Shown here piece by piece: positions 56,194-64,000 of a DNA stretch of 64,000 nt. A program made the position numbers and the translations under genes. Source of the stretch: CAZRCZ01 sp964598765 (lineage in GTDB: Bacteria > Sumerlaeota > Sumerlaeia > MVZB01 > JAJFLK01); NCBI GenBank assembly GCA_964598765.1, contig CAZRCZ010000007.1, forward strand, positions 1 through 64,000, given 5' to 3'. Below the pieces are notes generated by a model. That model worked only from the letters and a program-made list of their open reading frames with translations. It did not search any database and had not been told where the DNA came from. Numbering within the stretch: position 1 is the first letter of the stretch; each line of letters starts with the position of its first letter.

Positions 56194-57075
56194 TCAATCA
56201 AAAGGGCTTTTTTCCTGCGCGTCAGACGGTTTTGCGGTCGGCTTGGCTTCCGCCTTGGCTTTCATCATCATCGCGCTGGCCGTTTGGATCATCTTTTGGA
56301 CGTCAATGACCTTTTGATCTTCGGGTTGTAGATATTGGGTCCGGATGGCAAGCGCTTCATCGGCGAGGCGGACTGCCCCTTCGTAATCCTTCGCCTCCCA
56401 CTTGGCTCCGGCTTGCTTGATGAGATCATCCGCGCGCGCCAAATCCTTCGTTTGGTCTCCGGGAGCCGACGTGGTTTGATGTTGAGTTTGGGTTTGCGAC
56501 TGTGGTTGGGAAGGTGGTTGCGGTTGCGCCGGAGGTTGCGCGGCGACGGCGGCCGGTTTGGGAGCGGGCGGCGCGCGATGCGGTTTGCCGAAAGCTTTGT
56601 CGGCTTCCTCTAAGATTTTCTCTCCCATGCGGTCGGCAGACGCGCCAAGTCCGACGTCTCCTCTTGACAGCTCATACACATTGTAAATTTCGGACTTTCC
56701 CGAGGCGGTGTCTTTGACTGTGATGGTTGGCCCCAAGATCTTCAGATCGTAACTTGCTTCCCGGGTTTTGAGATACGCAACGACTTCCTCGGCAAACGGA
56801 TCGTTAGGTTCGGCTTCGCTCTGAAACATCGAGCGGGAATTCATAAAATACCAAGCGGCAAGGCAAAAGAGAAGAAGACCAATGACTCGCGCGGACAAGG
56901 AACGGATTCCTTCCGGAATCGCCTTGAGCATGTCCCGAATAAAGCCCATCAATCCCGTTGCATCCTCCTCCATAAGAGTCTTCGGAAAAAAAATACCCCA
57001 CAATCCACACAAACCGATGACGCCAAGAACCACCACGCCGATCAAATGAAGTAGAAATCTCTGGTCATATTGCAT
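56194..57075 (-). CDS. Membrane protein with two helices and a TPR-like end
   Basis: This 293-aa protein has two membrane segments (LHLIGVVVLGVIGLCGLWGIFF at about 10-30, and VIGLLLFCLAAWYF near 65-78). A cytoplasmic or periplasmic domain (VVAYLKTREASYDLKILGPTITVKDTASG), a Pro/Gln/Thr-rich linker (PPAQPQPPSQPQSQTQTQ) and a final TPR-like helical hairpin (DLIKQAGAKWEAKDYEGAVRLADEALAI) follow. I do not recognise a family. The start at 57075 has no strong ribosome site. Confidence 0.65.
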   Translation of the reverse strand: MQYDQRFLLHLIGVVVLGVIGLCGLWGIFFPKTLMEEDATGLMGFIRDMLKAIPEGIRSLSARVIGLLLFCLAAWYFMNSRSMFQSEAEPNDPFAEEVVAYLKTREASYDLKILGPTITVKDTASGKSEIYNVYELSRGDVGLGASADRMGEKILEEADKAFGKPHRAPPAPKPAAVAAQPPAQPQPPSQPQSQTQTQHQTTSAPGDQTKDLARADDLIKQAGAKWEAKDYEGAVRLADEALAIRTQYLQPEDQKVIDVQKMIQTASAMMMKAKAEAKPTAKPSDAQEKSPFD

Positions 57076-57418
57076 ACGCGATCCCGCTTTCCCTTCCTGC
57101 TTGCGCGAACCCTAACGCCCCGGATGAATCTATACCGGTAATCAACCGGCCGGACTTTACGCGGGATGCTGGACGGCAGGCAAGAAGTTTTCGGCGTGCC
57201 TACCTCAAAAGCGGAGTCCGATCCGAGGCGCGATTGTGAGAGAGCATCCAAAAACAGAAATGACGCGAGCTGGGTGCTTCCTTACGGTCGCGAGTCGGAG
57301 GTCGATCGCTCGGCGCCGTGAGGTCGAAAAAAAACCCGTCTTCCGGTTGACATACCGCCGTTGGCGAGTTCAAGATGATCCCCGTTCAGTTTGATCGGTT
57401 GAGAAGGGGCGGCGTCCG
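57076..57418. other. Divergent intergenic region
   Basis: There is no gene in these 343 bases between two divergent genes. The middle contains CGCGATTGTGAGAGAGCATCC and other words without clear dyads. A ribosome site AGAAGGGG stands 9 bases before the GTG at 57419. I see no clear promoter hexamers. Confidence 0.45.
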
Positions 57419-60400
57419 GTGATTCAAGGTCGGAGAAGGAAACTTCGGCAAGGGGTGACGAGGAACCGCGTTCTTTGTCTGATCCTCTTTCTCGCGTCGT
57501 TGCCCGTCATTCCCGGATGCGCGGCGAAGTGGTTGCCTCTGTTGGGTGTCCGCCTCGCGCGCGAGCGCGACCGAAACGAAGAGAAAATCGCGGAAGACTC
57601 GTCTTCGGATTCCCGTCCTTCCCGTCGCATTGCCGCAGACTTGGATTCCTCCAAGAATCATGTTCCGAAACTAATCGGAAATCTCGCTCGTTTGGTGGGA
57701 GAAAATGAGGAGAACGAAGAGACAGAGCGGGAGGAGCGTGGAGGACGAGAGCGGCGGACAAAGGAGGGATTCGGAAGCGGAAATTCGAAGGGAGTTTCCG
57801 CGCTGACGGAGGACCAGCAGGAGGCGATCGAGGAGGAAATCGAAGAGTCGCGGGAGAAGGCGCGATTCGACGAACCTGATAAAATCCAACTTTGGTATCT
57901 TCACCAGCGCACCGGCGGCAAGCCGCTGGATCAAGGCCTCTACGTCAAGGCCAAGAACCAAATTCGGTTCATGCCGCAGGCCATCGGCGACATCACGAAT
58001 TGGACCACGCTCGGACCCGGGAACGTCGGCGGACGAACGCGGGCATTCCTTGTCGATCCGGGAACGCCGGCGACGATGTATGCGGCGGGAGTTGCAGGAG
58101 GAATTTGGAAGACAACCAACAGCGGCGGAACGTGGAATCCTCTCGACGACTTCATGGCGAATCTGGCCGTGGACACGATGGTCTTTGAGCGGCAAGGCAC
58201 CGCCTCGGTCAACTCCGCCACAATCTACGCTGGAACGGGGGAAGCCGCCATGCCCGGGGACGCCGTTCGCGGAGCGGGCATCTTCAAATCCACCAATTCG
58301 GGCGGAACATGGTCGCAGTTGGCCGCCACGGCCACTTCCGATTTTTATTACGTCGCCAAACTCGCGGCCAGCCCCAACACCGCCAACGTCATTTATGCCG
58401 CGACCAAGACGGGAATCTGGAAAACCGGCGACGGCGGCACGAGTTGGTCGCGGGTGCTGAAGAACGACGGGACGGGCGGAACGACCGGCACGGCGGTTGC
58501 CACGATTGACGGGTTCTTGGATGTCGTCGTGCGAACCGATTTGGGAACCGATAATCTTCTGGCAAGCAACGGCAATTATTTCACCTCGGACGGCGTGTAT
58601 CGTTCCACCGACGCCGGAGCGACGTGGACCCGCGTTCTCCTCCCGGCGGGGATCGGCCGCGCTTCGCTTGCTTTCGCCCCCAGCAATCAAGCCACGGCCT
58701 ACGCCCTCTGCGCCGACCGCGTGAATGGCAATCGCCTCCTCAATGTTTACAAGAGCACCGATGGGGGAGCCACTTGGTCGGCGCGGGTGACTAATCCCGC
58801 TTCCTTTGACCAAACCTCTCCGAATTGGCTTCTGCTGACCAATCCTCTCTCGGCAAATTTTTCCTCATGTTTCCCCGGAACCAATTCGCTCCTGAATCAA
58901 GGTTGGTATGACAATACCATCGCGGTCGCGCCGCATAATGAAAACGTCGTTTTCGCCGGAGGCATTGATTGGTTTCGCTCCGACGACGGCGGCGCGAATT
59001 GGGGAATCATCAGTTATTGGTGGAAAACTTGGGCGCCAAGCATCTATGTCCACGCGGACAATCACGTTTTGGCGTTTGATCCCGGTTGGAATGGGACTTC
59101 CAACCAGTCGCTCTACGTCGGCAATGACGGGGGACTCTTCAAATCCGCCAACGCGCTGGCCGCAACCGCTTCGGGCACAAATAATGGAATCTGCGAAAAC
59201 GGAACCTGTCAAGTCAACTGGACGAATCTCAACAACAATTATCAGGTCACGCAATTTTATCATGGGCTTCCTTTTCCGGGGGGATCGAGCTACTTCGGTG
59301 GAGCGCAGGATAACGGAACGAACATGGGAACCGATGCTGGCGGTATCAACGCATGGACCAATCTCTACGGCGGGGATGGAGGTTGGGTCAGCTATAACCC
59401 CGGCAATTCGAATACGGTTTTTCTTGAAATACAAAACAAAAACCTGATGCGTTCCACCACGGGCGGAACAAGTCCCTCCGACATCGTCAATGGCGCGGGA
59501 CAAGTGACCGAAAGCTCCTCCAATTTCGCCTTCATCGTCAATTACCGCATGGATCCGAGTAATGCCGATGTCCTTTGGTATGGCGGAAAGTCCCCTTGGC
59601 GAAGTAGCAATGCCTCGACCGCCGCCACTGCTTCCGCCGTCGCATGGACGGAATCGGGGACCGCGATTCTGCCTTCGGGGTCCTTCAAATACATCACTTG
59701 CTGGGGCATCGCGCCGAGCGACGGCAATATCGTTTACGTCGGAACCAGCACCGGAAAAGTTTTCAAGTGCACCACGGCGCTGAGCGCGACCAGCTCGACC
59801 GTTTGGACCGACATTTCGACGGGCCTGTTGGCGAATGGCTGGATCAGTTGGCTCGAAGTGGATGGTTCCGACTCGACCGGAAACACCGTCTATGCGACGC
59901 AATCCACGTTCAGCGCGGGGAATCATGTTTATCGGACCACCAACGGAGGAAGCACGGCTTGGGGCAACATCACGAACAACCTGCCCGACCTTCCGGCGCT
60001 CTGCCTTGCAATCCAACCGAACCATCCGACCAACCTCTACGTCGGGACGGACCTTGGGGTTTTCGTCTCAAAGAACGGCGGCGGAACTTGGGCGCAAATG
60101 AATACCCCCGGATTCGCCAATGTCTGCACCTACGCCGTGAATTTCCTCAATGAGTATCAACTTTTTGCCTTCACGCATGGACGCAGCGCGTTCCGCGCGA
60201 CGTTGCAGGGCAACCCAACCCCCACGGTGACGGCCACGCCGTCGCCGACTCGCTCCTCAACGCGCACTCCCACAAAAACCGCGACACCCAGCCCGACCCG
60301 GACGGGGACGCGAACGCCAACACGGACCGGCACGCTTTCGCCGACGCGAACGGCTTCCTTGACGCCGACACCCACACGCACGGCCTCCTTGACCCCGACA

Positions 60401-62018
60401 CCGACCGTCACGGCAACCTTGACGGCGACGCGAAGCTCTACGCCGACGCCGACTCGCTCGTCCACGCTTTCGCCGACTTCCTCTCCCTCTCCTTCCCCGA
60501 CGCGCAGTTCGACTCTCTCACCCACGAGGACGGCAACGAAGTCCCCCACGCGCAGTTCCACGCGCACGCCAACGCGCTCGGCCACCAAGTCCCCAACGCG
60601 CAGTTCAACCCGAACAAACACGCGCTCGGCCACCAAATCCCCCACGCGCTCGTCCACCCGCACCAAAACGAGCACCGCCACGCCCTCCCCGACGCGAACC
60701 TTTACACTTTCGCCCACGCGCACCGCCTCCCTGACACCGACACCCACGCGCACGGCCTCGCTCACGCCCACGCCAACTGGAACGATCACTCCTTCCCCCA
60801 CGAGATCGGCGACTTCCTCTCCGACGCGGACGGCTTCCCGAACGCCGACGGCCACCCGCAGTTCGACGCGCACGAAGACCCGAACCGCCACCAAAACGCC
60901 GACACGGACGTTCACTCTTTCTCCGACGCGCTCGGCCACGGTGACTCCGACGAGAACCTTCACCCTCACTCCCACGCGATCCGCCACGCCAACGCCATCC
61001 CCCACGCGAACCGCGTCGTTGACTCCGACACCGACCGGAACGATCACGCCTTCCCCCACGCGCTCGGCGACTTCCTCTCCGACGCGGACGGCTTCCCGAA
61101 CGCCGACGGCCACCCGCANNNNNNNNNNNNNNNNNNNNNNNNNNNNNNNNNNNNNNNNNNNNNNNNNNNNNNNNNNNNNNNNNNNNNNNNNNNNNNNNNN
61201 NNNNNNNNNNNNNNNNNNCTCCGACGCGGACGGCTTCCCGAACGCCGACGGCCACCCGCAGTTCGACGCGCACACGAACGCGAACGCGGACCACCACCCC
61301 CACAAGAAGCTCAACCCGGACCGCCACGGGCACGGCCACGCTCTCCCCCACGCGAACCGTAACGCTCTCGCCGACCCGCACCGCGACGACGACCGGAAGC
61401 GGAACGATCACCCCTTCGCCAACCCGGTCTTCCACTTCCACCTCCACGGGAACGGCCACGCTTTCCCCGACGCGAACGGCGTCGTTGACCCCCACGCCAA
61501 CCCGCACGGCTTCGCTGACGGCGACGCGTAGCTCGACCCAGACGGCGACACGCACCGCGACGGTGACGGGAAGCGGAACGATCACGCCGTCGCCGACCCG
61601 GTCTTCCACGCAGACCTCCACTCGAACGGCTTCGCAAACCGCGACGCGAAGCTCAACCCGCACCGCCACTCGCACGGCGACATCGTCGCCGACTCGGACC
61701 GCCACCCTCTCGCCGACGCGAACATCTTCTTTGACTTCGACTCCGACCCGATCCGCAACCTTGTCGCCGACGCGGACCGCCTCGCCGACGCCGACGAGAA
61801 GCTCCACGCGGACCTCGACGCGAAGCGCAACCCGAACCGCGACCCGCACGGCGACTCTTACTCCGACCCAAACCCGGACCGCCACGTCCACGCCGACCCG
61901 CACGGCCTCGCTGACTTCGACGCCGACCCGAACCGCGACCCGCACGCCCACCCCCGCGCCGACCGACTCCGCGACCCCGACGCCCAACATGGTTCGCGAT
62001 TGGGAGGTCTATGAATGA
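57419..62018 (+). CDS. Giant secreted beta-propeller (BNR/sortilin-like) protein with Ser/Thr/Pro tail, interrupted by gap
   Basis: The protein starts MIQGRRRKLRQGVTRNRVLCLILFLASLPVIPGCAAKW, a Sec signal with a lipobox-like PGC. A charged region (90-150) follows, then BNR/VPS10-type blades (IWKTTNSGGTWNPL, IFKSTNSGGTWSQL, VYRSTDAGATWTRV, VYKSTDGGATWSA) covering about 190-930. From about 935 it becomes a low-complexity Thr/Pro/Ser/Arg tail (TPTRTASLTPTPT), probably glycosylated and extended through the cell wall. One hundred N at 61119-61218 break it; the frame before and after differs by one. If the true gap is a multiple of 3, the frame continues to the stop at 62018 (after NMVRDWEVYE). The BNR blades suggest binding or hydrolysis of glycans, but no catalytic residues are seen. 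Confidence 0.75.
60220..61995 (+). repeat. Ser/Thr/Pro-coding low-complexity repeats
   Basis: This is an array of imperfect short repeats encoding TPTRT/ASLTPTPT. Segments of about 100 bases recur nearly unchanged: the block ending CCGACGGCCACCCGC at 60855 returns before and after the N gap. Such repeats collapse in short-read assembly. Confidence 0.8.
61119..61218. other. Assembly gap of 100 N
   Basis: Exactly 100 N, the usual placeholder for a gap of unknown size. The same words stand on both sides (CTCCGACGCGGACGGCTTCC), so the gap is inside the repeat array. The apparent frameshift across it is not evidence of a broken gene. Confidence 0.97.
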
Positions 62019-62035
62019 TGAACCCGGCCAATCAT

Positions 62036-62088
62036 CGAAACACCCGTCGAAGGAGTCGTTCCCGGATCATCGGCTCGGGGTGTTTTCG
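62036..62088 (+). terminator. Hairpin after the giant surface protein gene
   Basis: CGAAACACCC (62036-62045) pairs, with one bulged base, with GGGTGTTTTCG (62078-62088). It lies 17 bases behind the stop codon. The rest up to 62210 shows no gene. Confidence 0.5.
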
Positions 62089-62210
62089 CTTGCCAAATCT
62101 TCGTCGAGCCAAGAGCGCCGCGCGTCTTCAGCCCCTTTTTGTGTGATTTTCGGGGCGGAGTGTGGCATACCTTCCTTCACAAAGTTAAATGAAAAGAAGG
62201 ATTCTTCCCC

Positions 62211-63302
62211 ATGCCTTACGCCGCCATCGTCTATAACAAAAAAGAGCCGATGAAAATCGAGGAGGTTCAATATCGCCGGATCGGCGACAATGAAATCTTC
62301 GTCAAGCTCGCCGCCTGCGGCGTCTGCCACAGCGACCTTTCAATACTTAATGAACTTTTTCCAAGTCCGACGCCGATCATTTTGGGGCACGAAGCCGCAG
62401 GCGAAGTCGTCGAAGTCGGCGCGAAGATCACGGGGATCGCCAAAGGGGATCACGTCGTCGGTCTTTGGCGTCCGGCGTGCGGAAAATGCAGATATTGCCT
62501 CAACGGGAAATCGCATTTGTGCCGGCTGGGGGACGATCCGACCAGCGCGGCGACGGGACGGATCACGTCCGGCTCAACGCCGATCCATCAATTCCTCGGC
62601 GTCGGCGGATTCTCCGAATACGCGATCCTGTCCGAAAATGCCTTCATCAAAATTGATCCTTCCATGCCCTTGCAAAAGGCGGCTCTCTTGGGATGCGCCG
62701 TCATCACCGGGTTTGGCGCCGCGAGTCACGGCGCGAAAATCAAAGCAGGGGACGAGGTTGCCGTGTTCGGTTGCGGTGGCGTCGGATTGAACATCATCCA
62801 AGGGGCGAAAAATTGCGGCGCGAAAACCATCGTCGCCATTGATCTGGACGACAACAAACTGGAACTCGCCAAACAATTCGGCGCGACCCACGCGCTCAAC
62901 GCCAAGACGCCGAAACTCCGCAAGGCCATTCAGGAATTCACCGACCATCAGGAGGGGGTGGATTATGCCTTCGACGCCGTCGGCAACGTCGAGATCGAGA
63001 CCGAGGCGTATCTTTCCCTTTGTCGCGGCGGGACCGTCGTTAGCGTCGGCATCGCGCACATGATCGAGAAAATTTCGATCCCGCAAATGCTGACGGTGAT
63101 GCAGGAAAAGTGCGTGCGCGGAAGCCTCGCCGGGTCCCACAGCATTCACGAGGCGATTCCGAGCATGGTCACGCTTTATCGGCAACACAAACTCAAGTTG
63201 GATGAATTGGTGACCAAGACCTATTCGATCCGCGAGGCGAACGACGCGATGAACGATCTCCGCTCCGGCAAAAACGCCCGCGGTGTTTTGGTTTATTCCT
63301 GA
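62211..63302 (+). CDS. Zinc-dependent alcohol dehydrogenase
   Basis: This 363-aa MDR enzyme has the catalytic zinc site (C36 in ACGVCHSD, GHEAAG with H60 and E61) and the structural zinc loop C90, C93, C96 and C104 (CGKCRYCLNGKSHLC). The NAD-binding site is VFGCGGVGLNIIQGA. It oxidises alcohols or reduces aldehydes with NAD(P). Presence of the structural zinc loop and its length are close to class III-type (formaldehyde or aryl-alcohol) enzymes, but the substrate cannot be fixed. The start has AAGAAGGA 10 bases upstream. It is convergent with the glycosyltransferase gene at the right edge. Confidence 0.9.
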   Translation: MPYAAIVYNKKEPMKIEEVQYRRIGDNEIFVKLAACGVCHSDLSILNELFPSPTPIILGHEAAGEVVEVGAKITGIAKGDHVVGLWRPACGKCRYCLNGKSHLCRLGDDPTSAATGRITSGSTPIHQFLGVGGFSEYAILSENAFIKIDPSMPLQKAALLGCAVITGFGAASHGAKIKAGDEVAVFGCGGVGLNIIQGAKNCGAKTIVAIDLDDNKLELAKQFGATHALNAKTPKLRKAIQEFTDHQEGVDYAFDAVGNVEIETEAYLSLCRGGTVVSVGIAHMIEKISIPQMLTVMQEKCVRGSLAGSHSIHEAIPSMVTLYRQHKLKLDELVTKTYSIREANDAMNDLRSGKNARGVLVYS

Positions 63303-63387
63303 TCCTGTCCGCGATTCTCCCATCTCGACGTCAAGGCGGTCTTCGCCGTCCTCGTCGGGGACGCGTCCGCTATTTCTTCGATCGTGC

Positions 63388-64000
63388 TCAAACCGCCAAA
63401 TCTTCGCATCTTCCGTCCGTGGTCAGAAATTCTTCCACCGCCACCGCGAATTCATCCAGAAACCGCTCGATTCCGAAGCGCTCGGCATGGCGGCGGATGG
63501 CGGCGGCGTTGAAGACGCCGGGATTGAATTGATCCCACACCTCGGCCAGCGAATCGGACGTGCAACGATCGAAGAACGTTCCGGTTTCACCCTCGATGTG
63601 CGTTTCCATCAAGCCTCCGGCGCGCAAGGCGAGAACCGGTTTGCCGCAGGCCATTGCCTCCAACGGCGCGATGCCGAAATCCTCCTCGCCGGGGAAAATC
63701 AAAGCCGAGCAGGAGCGGTAAAGTTCCCGAAGCGCCGTCCCCTCGACCCAACCGGTGAACTGGACGGTCGGTCCGGCCATTTTTCGCAAGCGTCGTTCCA
63801 TCGGTCCCGCTCCGGCGATGACCAATTCTCTTTTGAGGCGGTTCGCGGCCTCAATGGCAATGTCTATACGTTTGTATTGCGTGAGAGCGGAGACGATCAG
63901 GTGGGGGCGGGAATCGTCATCCGGAATTTGCAACTTGGAATCCAAAATTTGCGATTTGAGATCTGAGATTGCAGATTTCAAATTTGAGATGGGAGATTCC
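63388..64000 (-). CDS. Family 4 glycosyltransferase, C-terminal part (cut by window edge)
   Basis: This is the C-terminal half of a GT-B glycosyltransferase: PHLIVSALTQYKRIDIAIEAANRL, LVIAGAGPMERRLRKMAG, VQFTGWVEGTALRELYRSCSALIFPGEEDFGIAPLEAMACGKPVLALRAGG (E-x7-E motif of GT4), and the terminal helix ERFLDEFAVAVEEFL. The frame stays open to the right edge, so the N-terminal acceptor domain lies beyond 64000. The junction between the halves is a simple repetitive segment (ISNLKSAISDLKSQILDSKLQIP) made of AAATTTG/AGATTTC-type words. It may be a natural linker or an inserted simple repeat. Confidence 0.85.
   Translation of the reverse strand, partial: ESPISNLKSAISDLKSQILDSKLQIPDDDSRPHLIVSALTQYKRIDIAIEAANRLKRELVIAGAGPMERRLRKMAGPTVQFTGWVEGTALRELYRSCSALIFPGEEDFGIAPLEAMACGKPVLALRAGGLMETHIEGETGTFFDRCTSDSLAEVWDQFNPGVFNAAAIRRHAERFGIERFLDEFAVAVEEFLTTDGRCEDLAV

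Noticed and set aside
61119..61531. Frameshift in the giant surface protein
   Set aside because: The frame change coincides with a 100-N placeholder gap, so it is an assembly effect.
60605..61990. Minus-strand frame rich in VGVRVAVRV opposite the Thr/Pro tail
   Set aside because: Low-complexity repeats stay open in several frames; the plus frame continues the propeller protein and is the coding one.

Overview
The window comes from a moderately GC-rich, Gram-negative-type bacterium: it encodes an RND/TolC tripartite pump, Sec signal peptides and lipoboxes. Nothing here fixes the phylum. The Ser/Thr/Pro 'TPTRT' surface tail, the cytochrome c plus copper-monooxygenase proteins and the dispersed palindromes fit an uncultivated phylum from a metagenome; the 100-N gap at 61119-61218 fits a scaffolded assembly. 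This placement is an inference.

Positions 1 to about 36164 look like the right-hand part of an integrated mobile element. From the left edge: a defence operon (Abi_C-type abortive infection protein, SIR2-domain protein, HerA-like ATPase, type I restriction subunit HsdR); a GNAT acetyltransferase with a small beta-rich protein; and an Xre-type regulator. Next comes a mobilisation and maintenance block (Cys-rich protein, ArdC-like antirestriction protein, long ParB-like protein, coupling-type ATPase, replication-relaxation protein, CHC2/Toprim primase, DUF736-like protein). Probable cargo follows: a tetR-adaptor-RND-outer-membrane operon and a tetR-cytochrome/copper-monooxygenase pair. After a multi-hairpin palindromic region come RHH regulator, replication-initiator-like protein, ParA and ParB, then a membrane protein, a 1127-aa coupling-type ATPase, a RadC-type JAB protein and a large serine recombinase. 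The recombinase reads into, and truncates, an FG-GAP repeat gene, which marks the right junction. hsdM, hsdS and the left end would lie outside the window.

Positions 36165 to 64000 look like ordinary chromosome: the truncated FG-GAP gene, two divergent cytochrome c / type II copper monooxygenase-like genes, glycosyltransferases and polytopic membrane enzymes, a flavoprotein of the bacterial-microcompartment kind, acyl-CoA dehydrogenase, enoyl-CoA hydratase, TPR proteins, a DUF1611 (DgcN-like) protein, a very large beta-propeller surface protein with a Ser/Thr/Pro tail broken by the assembly gap, a zinc alcohol dehydrogenase and a glycosyltransferase cut by the right edge. Imperfect repeats with hairpins lie between several of these genes.

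The observations most worth following are the SIR2-HerA-HsdR coupled operon, three cytochrome c/PHM-like proteins with all six copper ligands (one apparently carried by the element, its close relative next to the junction), the recombinase/FG-GAP junction, and the roughly 240-bp multi-branched palindrome at 25372-25610.
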